This document shows positions 46,472 through 60,000 of a DNA stretch of 64,000 bases, piece after piece. The DNA comes from Apricaphanius iberus. Taxonomy: Eukaryota; Chordata; Actinopteri; Cyprinodontiformes; Aphaniidae. Made by a program: the position numbers and the translations under genes. Under the pieces are notes generated by a model. It saw only the letters and a program-made list of their open reading frames with translations, made no database searches and was not told the origin of the DNA. Location: the NCBI GenBank assembly GCA_028564705.1, contig JAPXFQ010001133.1:868001-932000 (forward strand), written 5' to 3'. Each line of letters starts with the position of its first letter. Within the stretch, counting starts at the first letter, position 1.

Positions 46472-48154
46472 AACACCTCCTGCATGATTATGATCCCTAC
46501 ACCTCCTGCATGATTATGATCCCTACACCTCCTGCATGATTATGATCCCTATACCTCCTGCATGATTATGATCCCTACACCTCCTGCATGATTATGATCC
46601 CTACACCTCCTGCATGATTATTAATCCCTACACCTCCTGCATGATTATGATCCCTACACCTCCTGCATGATTATGATGTGATCCCAACACCTCCTGCATG
46701 ATTATGATCTCAACACCTCCTACATGATTATGATGTGATCCCAACACCTCCTGCATGATTAGGATGTGATCCCAACACCTCCTGCATGATTATGATCCCT
46801 ACACCTCCTGCATGATTATGATCCCTACACCTCCTGCATGATTATGAACCCTACACCTCCTGCATGATTATGATGTGATCCCAACACCTCCTGCATGATT
46901 ATGATCTTAACACCTCCTACATGATTATGATGTGATCCCAACACCTCCTGCATGATTATGATGTGATCCCAACACCTCCTGCATGATTATGATGTGATCC
47001 CAACACCCCCTGCATGATTATATGATCCCAACACCTCCTGCATGATTATGATGTGATCCCAACACCTCCTGCAATATTATGATTCCAACACCTCCTGCAT
47101 GACTATATGATCCCAACACCTCCTGGCTGATTATGAAACAATCTCAACACCTCCGGCATGATTATAAAACCCAACACCTCCTGCATGATTATGATTCCAA
47201 CACGTCCTGCATGATTATATGACCCCAAACCCCTCCTGCATGATTATGAAACGATCTCAACACATCCTGCATTATTATGAAACGATCTCACCCCTTCCTG
47301 CATGATTACAAAATGATCCCAACACCTCCTGCATGACTATGATCCCAACACCTCCTGCATGATTATGGTCCCGGCACCTCCTGCATGATTATGAAACAAT
47401 CTCAACTCCTCCTGCATGATTATGAAATAACCCCAACACCCCCTGCATGATTATGATATGATCCCAACACCTCCTGCATGACTATGATCCCAACACCACC
47501 TGCATGATTATGAAACGATCTCAACACCTCCTTTATGAATATAGAAAACCAACACCCCCTTCATGATTATGATGCCATCACCTCCCGTATGATTATAATA
47601 CGATCCCAACCACCCCTGCATGATTATGATATGATCCCAACACCTCCTGCATGATTATGATTCCAACACCTCTTGCATGATTATATGACCCCCAACACCC
47701 CTGCATGATTATGATCCCTAAAACTCTTTCATGATTATGAAACAACCCCAACACCCCCTGCATGAATATGATATGATCCCAACACCTCCTGCATGATTAT
47801 GGTTTGAATCCAACACCTCCTGCATAATTATGATCCCAAAACCACCTGCATGATTATAGAAAGCCAACACCCCCTTCATGATTATGATGCCATCACCTCC
47901 CGTATGATTATAAAACAATCCCAACAACCCCTGCATGATTATGGTATGATCCCAAAACCTCCTGGATGATTATGATGTTATCCAAACACCTCCTGCATGA
48001 TTATGATTCCCAATGCCTCATGATTATGAAATGATCCCAACACCTTCTGCATGTTTATGATCCCAACACCTTCTGCATGTTTATGATCCCAACACCTTCT
48101 GCATGTTTATGATCCCTACACAGACTGCATGATTATCATTCCATATGTGATCCC
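46472..48154. repeat. 26-31 bp minisatellite, left block
   Basis: Roughly 60 tandem units have the core CACCTCCTGCATGATTATGA. At the left, units are nearly identical 26-mers joined by TCCCTA. From about 46675, 31-bp variants with GATGTGATCCCAA are interspersed. Rightward, units become increasingly divergent and variable in length. No transcription unit is implied; the minus-strand frame at 47718-47936 simply reads the repeat. Confidence 0.95.
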
Positions 48155-48356
48155 GACTGTGGCTCAGTGGTAGAGTAGTTGGCTTACAATCAAAGGGTTG
48201 TAGGTTCAATTCCAGCTTCCTCTGCCCCTGGGCACTTAACCCCAAAAATTCTACATCGTCCTACCACGCCATGTTGGCTATTGGTGTATGAATGGGTGCA
48301 TGAGTGGTCAGTATGACTAGAAAAGGGCTATATAAGTTCAGTCCATTTACCATAGT
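48155..48356 (+). mobile_element. tRNA-derived SINE inside the minisatellite
   Basis: A box A-like TGGCTCAGTGGTAGAG and a box B-like GGTTCAATTCC at tRNA-like spacing mark a polymerase III promoter. The body contains GTGTATGAATGGGTGCATGA, and the 3' end is GACTAGAAAAGGGCTATATAAGTTCAGTCCATTTACC, a well-known teleost SINE end. No CCA end or acceptor stem supports a functional tRNA gene. Confidence 0.8.
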
Positions 48357-49475
48357 AAACAAATCTATATGTAATCTATTTTTTCAAACTTATTTATTTC
48401 CTCTGAAAATTAAAAGTGGCTAAAATAATGCCACTACAAGCTAGGGAACAAACATTTATATAACAACTGCAGACTTGTGTCACTCCCCCCCACAATTTTC
48501 AAAAATCGTGAAAAACTGTTTAACGATAGATAAAAAAATTTATTACAGAAATATGACATAACACACAATAGTCGGTACGGATTCCAAGCAAAGAGGACAA
48601 CATCAATTCCAATAATGGAAGCAACAGAGGAAATAATTGACATATTAAAAAAAGGAAAATATGCTGTTGGGGTATTTATAGACTTTAAGAAAGTATTTAA
48701 CACAATAAATCATTCAATTCTCATCCACTATACTGCAGCAGTATGGCATTAGGAGAGATTGCTTGTTGCGTCCCTCAAGGGTCAGCATTGGGCCTTTGTT
48801 TATTTAATAATATACAGAAATGACATATTTCAAGTGTAAATTGATATTATTTGTTGATGATATCAATCTGTTTTAATATGGAAATGATTACAATCAAATA
48901 ATATTATGAATAACCAGAGAATGGAAAAAATTGGATGAATATTATTGAATAATCATTGAATATAGAAAACACTATGGTTATGGCATTTGTTAATAATAAA
49001 AAAGACAATATATGTATAAAAATTCATAATGTAATTATTGAAAATGTCAAAAAAAAATCACATTTCTTGGTGTTATACTAGATAATACACTCAGCTGGAA
49101 GCCCCACATCAGACACATACAAAACAAAGTAGCAAAATACATTGAAATCATAAATTAGCTGTTAGATTATAATTCACCCCACATTCTGTATTGCTCATTA
49201 GTTCAGCCATATTTCACTTACTGTATAGAGATATGGGGAAAAATTTATAAAATGCACCATGCTCACTCTCAGTTCTGCAAAAGAAGGCAATAAGAATTCT
49301 ACACAAGTTGGGTATTTGGATCATACAAATTATCTCTTTTTACAGTCAAAATGACTCAAACATAAGGACCTGGTTTATGATTACACATTAAAGCTCTTAT
49401 TTAAAGTTGGAAAGCATTTATTGTCACCTAACATCCAAAACCTTTTTAATCAGAAGGATGAGGGTTATCATTTAA

Positions 49476-49491
49476 GGGGGGGGGGGGGGGG
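49476..49491. repeat. Poly-G run
   Basis: Sixteen consecutive G within the LINE remnant. Confidence 0.95.
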
Positions 49492-49662
49492 TAAAATGGA
49501 GAAGGGCAAAAAAACATCAGAAAGACTTTTTGTGTTTCTGTATGTGGAGTAAAATTGTTGAATGGGCTGGAGGATGAACACAATGTCCGAATATAAATAT
49601 ATTTAAATCTTACGATAAGAAACTGTCATTCCATGCATATGAAAATCAAGGGCAATTGGATA

Positions 49663-49720
49663 TATTATTAGTATTATTATTAGTATTATTATTAGTATTA
49701 TTATTAGTATTATTATTAGT
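49663..49720. repeat. 12-bp tandem repeat TATTATTATTAG
   Basis: About five near-identical dodecamers within the LINE 3' UTR. Confidence 0.9.
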
Positions 49721-50046
49721 TAATTCTAATAATATTTTGTAGTGATAAGGAGTATTATTATTAAAGAATATTCTTATAAGTAATGATTTCTTTGAAATAA
49801 TTAACATTACTGGAGATAAATAAACATTGAAAAAGAATACTGTACATGTATATTGTATATATGAATATGTATGTAGCAAGGTGGTGGGATTGAATAAACT
49901 CTGGCTTCTTCCCACTCCATTCGAGCGAAGACTTTTCCCCCCATTCTTTGTATAACACTTTTATTTTGTTTACTATTTTGTCTTATTTTATTGGTTTATT
50001 TGCTTTTATATGTTAAAATAAAAACATTTTAATCAAACAATCAATG

Positions 50047-50290
50047 AATGATTCCAACGTCCTGCATAATATGATCCCAACACCTCCTGTATGATTATTA
50101 TATGATCCCAACACATTCTGAATGATACAATCCATACACCTGCTTCATGATATGCCCAACAACTCCCACATGATTAGGATATGATGCCAGCAAATGATGC
50201 ATGATTATGATATAAAATCTACACCTCCTGCATGATTATGTTGCCATCCCAACACCTCCTGCATGATATGATCCCAACACCTGCATTCTG
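50047..50290. repeat. 26-31 bp minisatellite, right block
   Basis: About nine divergent units with the same core (CCAACACCTCCTGCATGAT) resume immediately after the LINE 3' end, showing that the SINE/LINE block split one original array. Confidence 0.85.
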
Positions 50291-53200
50291 CTTTGGTTTT
50301 ACTCTCAGCAAAAATAAATAAACCACTAACAAAGAATAATAACCTGCAAAACAAAAATATCTGTATTTTGGTTTTGGTTTTCTGGGAACTGATTGGTTGA
50401 TTTTCAACCAGGTTTCCACCAAAACCACATCGAGGAAAAAAAAAAAAATCATTGTTTAATCATTTCCTCAAATTTCTCACGGTGACTTTTTGAAACTGAC
50501 TGGCTGGTTTTGTTCAGTCCGTGGCAACTCTGATAAAACAAAAAAACAAATAGATGTCCATTTTTAATGAACAACACAAATATAAAAGGATTGAAATGAT
50601 CAAGACTTTCTTTCTCAGGTTCCTTCCATCCAGAAGCAAAAATATATAGAATAATAAAGTTAACAATTTTGACCAACACCGCTGGAAATGTATTCATATT
50701 TAAAGATTTACACTAAAAAAACTGTCCACAAGTTTTGCGCAGACAACTCATAATTAAACAAAAAAAAAAATCAACAATTTTTGTTTTAATCATAATAAAA
50801 ATAATTGCTAAGTTTTCAGTTTTTCAACAAAACCATAAAAATCCTGCTGGGCTCACCATATCATCCTGTTCTGTTTGCTCCTTCGCAGTAATGACCCACA
50901 TGTATAAATGAATACATTATTCTACGTAGCATAATGCTACATAAGTATCCACACAGTTGGATTAATGCATAAATACATGCTTGTATTTATGCATAATCTC
51001 CCATGCAGCTCATTTGCTGGCCCAGACAGTTATGAGAGGGGAAAAAATATCATTATACAATAATTAGACGTCCGATTACAAAACTAGAAATATTCTGAGT
51101 TTCCATCTGAGAATGTCAATCCCATTCAGGATCACAGCCCGATTTGCAAGTCATGCAGTGAGAAAGATTCGTCAAGGGAGAAGATAAAAGGCAGAAAAGT
51201 CTGTCCAGCACGAGGAGAAGGCTAAATGTAGACAGCAGGAGAGGAGCAAAGAAAGAGAAGAATCTGGACAAGACAAATGGAAGCTTCCAGTAAGCAGGCT
51301 GTCTCTGGTGGTTTTCATATGGGTGAGTAGCCTTCATCATCTCTACTGCTGCACATCCACATCAGTTAGAGCTGGAGGGGCCATGAACCGCCATGTTGGG
51401 CCCCTGAGAGGTCATGCTCAGCCTCCTCCAGTTTTCCAAGGAGCATGTCCTCTCCCAGAGGAACGGCGACCCAAACAGTCGGACAATACGCCTCTCCGGG
51501 ATCCGAGGAGACGATTTGCATTGGCAACAGGTAGCGTCTCTCCACGGGGGCCCCGGATGTCTGTTTAGACATTCATCTTGTCCTTCACATCAGAGACGTC
51601 CAGCGGGCTCAGAGAGGGAGGACATGAAGGGGACCAAAGTGTTGACAGGCTCAAACAACTTGTAGTGATCCTTCACTGCTGTGTTTGACGGACATCTGAG
51701 CTTCACTTGTGAAAGAGTGGGGGGGAAAGGGTGGGGTGTCGACACGCTAAAGCGCTGTATCGAAAAAAACAAACAAATCAGAAACAATTAAGTGTGAACT
51801 CTCATGGAATATTCATTGGCGAGCAGCCTTCCTGTGACAAGCCATCACGCCCGCCACCTCCAGTCCAGGTTTTTTTTGTTCCTTCCTTCTCTCTATGTCC
51901 TGCCTGCATGGAGATGTGCCTGCCACTTAAATCAAATTAGTCATTAGCAAATTGAATCAACAATTAGAGCAAAAGAGCTACATGGAATTAGTGTCAGCTC
52001 AGTCATATTTGTCAACCAATCAGACGGAGCTCTGGAGTTTTTCCTGCGGTCTAACTCCACCACGGTGCGTTCAAAGTCACGGCTGTAGCTCAGGGCCCCT
52101 TCACCTAGCATCACTGGCTTTTGCATGAATTTGCCAAACTCCATTTGTTTGGTTTGATGGATCGAGCCGCTGCCCCGATCTGCGACTTCCTTCCGCCTCT
52201 TCTGGATGATTCCTATTGACGTTTCTCACTCCTCTCCAACTCAGCCTTTAGTTAGAGGCTGTCAGAGACATTGCTGGCAGAAATAGAAGTATCCTCATTA
52301 TGCAAATACTGGCCTCCACTGATGGCATCCTCTGTTTTTATAAATTGCATTCCCCTTGTCAGAAGTCAAATTGTATTTGAGCAACTTCAGAGAAATTGTC
52401 ACGAAGATTTAAATTTGGTTTGCCTGCGATGCCACCATCAATTTAGTCCGAATAAACACGGACATCTGTTTATTTCTTTAAAAAGAGCGACATGATTGTG
52501 TCGTTGTGGGAAGTCTTGTCCACAATCACATTATTATAGAAGTACAGCTTGTGGAAACAAACCATAATAACCACATAGAAAAGACCCGAAAATTCTTTTC
52601 AGATGCAGATTCTGTAACTAAAATATGATAAAAAGCCGAGGCTGGTGTTTGCTTTTAAACAGTTTTCTGCACAAACATTGAAGAGAGTTGACAGGTGATC
52701 CTCTAAGGAAACATTAATAATCAAATTCCATTATGAGTTACAAGATAACTCCTTTAGAAGGGATCTCTTATAAGCTGCATGAATTACTTCATATTTGTGG
52801 AGCAGTTTGTTTTCAATTTTTTATGTTTTCCTGCAGGCTTTTGTTGCAAATCGTCTCAGCAACAAAGTTTTTGAATAAAAATCAAATCTTCTCTTTTAAT
52901 ATCTGAGCAAGAAAAGAACAATAAACTCTTTTATAAAGAATAAAAACCCTGGCCCGAGCAGATCCAACTAGCGGCTCCATGAGAGACTTATAAAAGTGGA
53001 TCAGTTCAGAAAACTACATTTGATTGGATTGGAGAGAAGCTGAGTCTGCACTTTGAGACGTAGAAACACAAATCTGGGGCTTGCTTCTCCAACGCCTGTC
53101 AACATGGATCAATACAAATCTATTTTCTGGGATGTTAATCAGTTTCTCCTGGAAGTTTCAAATGTCTCCAAACTACGTTAAGGAGTTGAACTTTGTGGCT

Positions 53201-53659
53201 TTTCAGGTCTTCTCCCCACCAGCCTGATCCACCTGTAGAGAGAATCAGAAAACCTCCATCAGAAACTTCAACACAACCTTCATGCTTATTCTAGTGGTGA
53301 GAAAAAGTGTGATGCTTTCATTCTCTGACAGCAACAGAAATTAATGGTGCCTGGCTACCGACGTTGACAACCCAAAGACGAAAAGAAAAAAAAGAGGAAA
53401 GTGAGAAAAAACGTCAGGCTGGATTTTAATATTCATGAATTTTCTACCAGCTCAGTTCAGCAGTTTCGATTAAGCATTAATTAGGAGCCAGAGGGGAAAC
53501 CAAACAAAAATAAGGAGCTGAATGACTAATGAAGGCGGCTGAGATGTGGGTAGAATGCTACGCCACTAATGGCTCCGTGTTCTGGGTGCTGCTTGGGAGG
53601 CTGGGACTAACGCACCTCTGCCCAAAACCAGTAAGGGGGGGGGGGGTACATCTCTGACA
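50291..53659. other. Unannotated segment with candidate conserved block
   Basis: No gene recognised. 51360-52480 is GC-richer with open frames on both strands. The minus frame 52144-51944 (67 codons) and the plus frame 51414-51665 (83 codons) have mixed amino acid composition but match no family I know. 52290-52310 contains the POU octamer ATGCAAAT. A G run lies at about 53635-53647. Confidence 0.35.
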
Positions 53660-54013
53660 TTGTTAGAGACATAGGAACCATCTCGGGCCCTGAGAACTTC
53701 AGGGAGGGGTCTCCTGGTGGTTCCCAGAGTCAACAATAAACATGGTGAGGCTGCATTTCAGTTTCAGGAACAGTCTTCATGAGGATGTGAGACAAGCCTC
53801 AACTCCAACAATGTTTAAATCCAGGATGAAAACAGTTATTTTTACCCGTTCATATGACAATTTAAAGTAATTTATCTGCACTCTTGCTTTTTATTGTAAT
53901 TAATTATTTTTAAGTTGATGTTTTTTTCTGTTTATCTGTTTTCTTAATTTATGCAACTGTGAAGCACTTTGAATTGCCTTGTGTATGAGTTGTGCTCTAC
54001 AAATCAACGTTCC
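53660..54013 (+). mobile_element. LINE 3' end fragment (GCCTTGCC-tail family)
   Basis: The first part resembles the C-terminal codons of a fish LINE polymerase (TCCTGGTGGTTCCCAGAGTC corresponds to LVVPRV; CATGGTGAGGCTGCATTTCAG to HGEAAFQ), frameshifted. After about 53870 a T-rich 3' UTR leads to GAAGCACTTTGAATTGCCTTG, TGTATGAG and TTGTGCTCTACAAATCAACG, the standard terminal stem of this family. Confidence 0.6.
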
Positions 54014-57000
54014 TTTCCTCCACGTTCCTCATGGAGGTTTCTGCCACGTTTTTAAAAAGCAGCAGAAAAAACTTCCCATGGTGCCTTTGAGTCAGGAAGT
54101 GTGAAAACAGAGACATCAGGGCGAGATGATGAAAAGTTTTAGCACTTTTTGTTAGCAGATTGGCAACTTTAGGAAGAATTTATAAAAAGGCCATGTGTGC
54201 TTGTCCCTGTTATAAAAACTATCAGGATCAGTTTTTACTGTTTATTCTCACATTTTGAATTTTGCTGTTTTAATCGTTTTTGTTTTCTATTTGAACTTTT
54301 ATTTCATTGCTGTTTTTATTCTGTTTTTCTGGTCAGTTGCCATGTTATTTTTAGATGTGCTATATAGATAAACGTGGTATTTTTTCATGAAGACTAGTTT
54401 TTAGATGAAACTTTTACATATTTATGGAGTTTGTCTAACAGCTCAAATGTCGGTGCAAGACATAACGAGACAAGAAATAAAATGTTCTCCTTAGCCCAAA
54501 TTCATTCATTTTTAATCAGCTATAAAAATATAAACCAAATGTATAAATCCTGCGGATTTCAGGCATTTTTTCCTGTCATATTTTGAATAATGTCTTATCT
54601 TAAACTAATTAATAAAACTTAGAATTAAGAGGGGGGAAAATATAAAGTGTGTTTAGGTATGTATCATGTACAAATTCAGCGAGCAGACCTTCAATTACAA
54701 ATATATTACCAAACTAAAACAAAATATGAGGTTGTTTTTTAATATTCAAGACAACTTGTAAAGTAATGTTATGCCTTATTTTTGATGATCTTTAGCCTGA
54801 CAAAGAAAACCTTTCCCTGCTGAATAAAACATGCTTAAAATGTAAATGTGTGTTGATCTTAGAATATTCCGTAACATTACATGATAATAAAATGTATTAT
54901 TATCTGAATAAAAGGCTAAATGCCCATGGGTTTCTGTCAGTGTGTCAGACTAATGTGAGCTTTAATTATTATGGTGTACTTCATGCATTTACAACACTAC
55001 AATGTATATGTATGACTGCTCTGGAGTTGAATATATTTGTCAAATATGAATAAAGCACATAAATATGAATTTGGAATAAAATTTTCATTCATTATTGTCA
55101 TGGCTCCAGAATGTCAGCTAGGGCACAATTTGCATCCTATAAATATTTTCATCTTTATGATGATCCTTCCTTTAAAGTGGAGTTTATAGAGCTGCTTGTT
55201 GCAGCGATCAGAATCAGGAGAAAGAAATTCTCTTTGCTTTTATCTGTTTGAGGAAGAAACGGCTCTACTGTCTCTTCTGCTAAAACAGGGATAAAGCAAA
55301 CAGGGGGAATAAATGATATTGTTACAGAGGAATTAGCCTTAAGCCTGCCCATGATATTTGAATTGTATTGGTGAATTGTAATCAGGTATTTTAGCTTAGC
55401 TCTCTGTGTTGAACGCCTACCATCTGGTATTGGACGACGGTGTGACAGACAGAGGAGGAAGAGGAGGAGGAGGGTCTGAGAGGCAGAGAGAAAAACCTTA
55501 TCCAGCTGAAAAGCCCGGCGACTTTAGCTCCCAATCTCTAAATCTACACATCGTAATGTACGCCCACAGACAGGAAGGCCAGAACAAACAGTGTTAGTGG
55601 GAGCAGAGAGACGCTGCAGATCCTTTCCAATCATGGCGCTGGGTCGGGGCTTTGTCCACTCTGAAACAAAGCCAGACTTTAAATGATTTATACATTACGC
55701 TTTAAGCCTCAATTACATTCACTTTCTCTGCTGCTTTCAGAAAATCAGAACCCAAGATAAGTTCCTCTGAGACTGCTTACATGTTTGGGTTTTACTATGT
55801 TTCTGCTAACAAGAACCAGTGAAAAAAAATGATTTATTAATTTATTATTACTATTATTTATATTTGCCTTGGTGTGATTTCACTGAACTGCCAGAATCAA
55901 ACCATAATTTTGAGGTTATTTCAGGATGAAGTTATATACGCATTATTATTATTATAAGATGCATATAGCTGGCTGCTAGCTGTTAGCCCTCCTTTCCGCT
56001 CTGTGCTAAGAGAACAGCTATAGGAGGCTAACTTTGCTGCAGCTTTGTAAAAACGTCCCCTAATTCTGAATATTTCCAGAAAACTCGACTTATCAGATTT
56101 ATTTTTTATGCCGGTTCATGTTTTATTTCTAATATGTCTTTTGGTGAAAATCTTCCCATATTTCCACATGCTCTACATTTCTTTCTAAAGATAAAGGAGT
56201 GAGGTCAAACTGAAGTACTGCTGGGTTTAGTTTGTTCTTCTCACTGACTGAGTTGATCTAACCTCACCCTACACTGAGTGACTTCCACTCTTCCTTCCTG
56301 AATATTTTAACTCTGGAGATGGATGTTACTCATTTGGAATCAATTTTTCTGAGCTTCTAGATCCATTTACAAACTAGAATCATAGAATTCAAGGCTAATA
56401 ATTGTTTAAAAGATGAATAATAAAATGATATCCCTGTAGATGGAGTCTTATTCTACTGGATCTCGTACTTTCCACTGTTTTTATTTTTTTTTATTTCTAC
56501 ATTATTAATAAAAATACATCCATTAGCGAAACTAGATTTATGTAAATGCACTTCACAGTTTTGTTTTTTTTACACATTTTTTAAAAACTTTTTTTTTAAA
56601 TCAAACAATTTAACAAGGATCTTTCTGGGCTTTAAAAATGGTGAGTTGATTTTTAAAATTATTTTGACAAGAAACAATGTTGCTATGTCAACATAAATAT
56701 TTGGATAAATTACAGAAATTCTTTTACAGGATTAATGTGTCCTTCTAACAGAAGAGAAAATTAAATAGAGTTGTTTTTGTGGGCGAATATTGGCTACATG
56801 GTGGTCAGGTGATGTATGAATTATGTCACATCAATAATGATCGGCTGTAAATGTAACGCTGATAAACCTACAGACTACAGGGGGACAAACAGGTACCTAC
56901 AGTAACAGTACAATGTGAAGACATTGTCCCCATGAAAGTACAATTCTGTACTTTAATTTCTGCATAATTTAACCAGATTTATACAAATTCAACGTTTTCA

Positions 57001-60000
57001 GTTGAATCTTCCTCATGTATTTCTGCAGATGATTTTTTTTTTTACTTTATGGTTCCCGCTTTATTAGCAAAGATGAAGAACCAGTCAGCAAGTTTTCATC
57101 TGGATTCTGCACTTTTCATCCTTTTTTTTAAAATGTCCATCTGAACATTTGATCAGATTAGTGTGAATATAAATTCCTTCCCCACTTCTGACAGTGAACG
57201 TCTCGCTGTATTCCTGGAGATGAAGGACTAATCAGCATTTAGCCTTTCTTGGGATTCTGTTCTATTTATGGTTTCATTTTTTGTCTTCACTTTGGTTAAT
57301 CAGATTTAGGATAAATGCCATTTTTCTTTTTTTAAATTTCAGGGTTCTGCTTTCATTTGGAGAACACATCAGGTCATCCTTTCTATCATTCTCTGTCGCT
57401 ACCTTAAGATACCAAAACATTTGCTCCAATTCCATTTTTTTTTTTTTCAGATCCTCTGCTTCATATTTGGTCTGGTTTAACAGTGTCTGTTGGAGCAGAT
57501 GCATTTTAAATGTTTAAATATTTTACTATAAACAGAAGTTTTGTGTTTGTTTCCATATATGGTTTGGTTACTTAATCAAAGCTTCTTAAATAGATGTGAG
57601 GTTGATTAAAAAGTTGGTCTGAATTTCCAGAGATGAAATAATGTCCATCAGCACAAAATGTTACTTTTTATTTCTTTATTTCCCTGAAACAGAAATACAG
57701 GGTTAGACTGATATTATTGAGACGCTCCTGGTCAGATTACAAACCTTTGTTCGAGTTGGAGAATTATGGTGATTTCTCTAGAGATATTTTGTCACAATAT
57801 CAACTTTATGCCTCAAAATATGAAACTCTTTTTCCTTTTATTTTACATTAGCGCATGTTAGACATTCTGATTATGGAAAGTAATTAGGGGTGTATTTCAC
57901 GCTTTTATAGAGAATGTGTGAACATGAAGGTTTCTAAACTTGAATGGAGGATGACACACACACACACACACACACTCTGTATTGTTTCATATTTTCTGTG
58001 TATCCGTCCTGCGGGCTGACTGGGACTTTTGTTCTTATGTCAGCAAAGCCCAGCAGAACATCTGACGTGGTCAGCGAGGGTCAAGCATGAACAATAACGC
58101 TGATTATCTGTACCGTTAGGTGAAGTTTCTCCTTCCCTTTAGTCTGCCTCACCACCTATCACAGTTCATTACCACAAATTAGGCTTCAATAAAATTGCTA
58201 TTCAGAGATAATTAGGAGCTGGTTTGTGTTGGAGGGGAAGGTTGGAGGGCAGAGTATGGGGGGGGGGGGACTTTCTCATGTGTTCCTAACCCAAACCAAC
58301 AAGTAGAGCCAGGCTTTGGACTTTGACCCCCCCAGGGTCAGAAATAGGAGAGGAGAAGAGCCAAACACGAGAAGAAGAAAGACGTTTCCTCCCTCTTCCT
58401 CCTCTCACCTGCTGAGTTGGAGCTGCTCCAAATGAAACAAATGGTTTCATGCCTCTCTTCTTTTCCTTCTGTTTCTACTTCACAGAAAGCAAGAAAAGGC
58501 TTCTCCCCAACAAACAGTGATCCCACATAAGGACGGCGGCTAATAAGGTTGTGTCTGTGGGAGTGTGAGCCGCAGAGCCGGGGTTACGCCTGCATATGAG
58601 CACAAAGCCCTTAATTAACACTTTCCCAACTCTCCTGATCCCTGCATTCGACGAGGAGGAGCGAAATATTTGTCGGCTTGACAAAATTTGCCTTCCAGCA
58701 GATATATTTAATTAAGACACAGCTTTGAATTTCTTTTATAGCCACATTATTATTCAATAGTTTAGTTTGCAAAAAGTACAGTAAATTGTTCCTTTGGTTG
58801 CTGGTGGAAGTGTGTAAATAACAAAGCTGCAGCTCTCTTAATGCTTCATTTGTATTTTTGGAGTAAAACTGACTTTTACTCCATAACAAACAGAAGGAAA
58901 AAAACATTTAATAACTTCTCTGTTAATAAAAAACATGTTTTTATAGGTTATTATGTGTCATTTTTCATTTGTTCACTACTGTATAATTTTTATGTGTTTA
59001 TGTCTCAACCATGATTTTTTAGTCTGGGTTATAATCACAATAGAGCTTCATATTCTAGTTTTGCTTCATTTTTAATTTTCTAAAGCTTTAAAATAGTTTA
59101 ATAAACTAGCTACTTTTAACTTTAAAGTCAACATAGCTGAATACTTATTGGATGACATTATTCAGGATCAAAAATATTGATAATGATTTAAAACATAATA
59201 ACAAAAAATATATTTTGGAGATTAAAGTTGTTCAACATTTAAAAAGCAAACATACAGGATGATTTACCTGAATGTGACTCTTCTGAAATAACTGTAAATA
59301 AATTGGCAGAAAAATAACTTACAACCCCAGACAGCTTCATTTTATAGCTGCTATCCCTTATTTATTCTCTGGGCAGATTTTACCTTAAATTCATCTTTTT
59401 TGATCAGCATGTTTGTTTTTTGTATCTATAGAAAGCTGGTAAGGGGACATGAGATCAGATTAATGGATGTAAAACAAATAAATGGGTATAATGTTTCTGA
59501 ATAAAATGTAAATGAAAAGGTAAAATACTCAGATTTGAAGTTTAGTCAAACTACAAATAATTTTAACTCTTACTGAAAACAACAAGATCCCATCAGTTTT
59601 ATATCTCACAAGCTTACTGTACTTTTGATAAATTGCAGAAAAGATATGTAAAAGTATTTATTGGTTTATTTCATGGAATTACAGTTATTCACATTTATTT
59701 TTACCTTCTAAGCAGTAAGCTTACTATTAGCTCTCAGCCCTACATGCCCACTGTAGGCCCTGTATTGTAAAAAAAAAAAGATGAGACTCTATTTAATATT
59801 CATAGATGTAAAAATATGAGTAAAAACTGTTAGAGTATTTTTAGTTTTGAAAACTAGCTGAAATCAGTTTTAGTTTGTTTTATTTTTACGTAAAACATCA
59901 GTTAATGTTGACTTCAGCTTTAATGTGACAACAGTTCTGCATGTATATAATATAAGATAATACAGTTTATCTCATTAAGATTTCTAAAAAGCGTATAGCA

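Larger units (their letters stand above)
48357..50046 (+). mobile_element. CR1/Rex1-like LINE, 5'-truncated, inside the minisatellite
   Basis: RT motifs in plus orientation are IMEATEEIIDILKKGKYAVG, then GVFIDFKKVFNTINHSIL (about 48669-48720, motif A with the usual AFDT altered to VFNT), FVDDINL (48850-48870, active-site motif C) and LYCSLVQPYFTYCIEIWGK (about 49190-49245). The 3' UTR includes GGTGGGATTGAATAAACTCT, GGCTTCTTCCCACTCC and a final ATATGTTAAAATAAAAACAT. Frames are broken repeatedly. It is better preserved than the relative at 415-2155. The exact 5' edge against the SINE is uncertain. Confidence 0.7.

Noticed and set aside
46472..48154. Possible CRISPR-like array
   Set aside because: Direct repeats of 26-31 bp have no unique spacers, units vary gradually, and the sequence context is vertebrate. 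It is a minisatellite.
48155..48230. Possible tRNA gene
   Set aside because: Boxes A and B are present, but the sequence continues into a SINE body and tail and no acceptor stem pairs.
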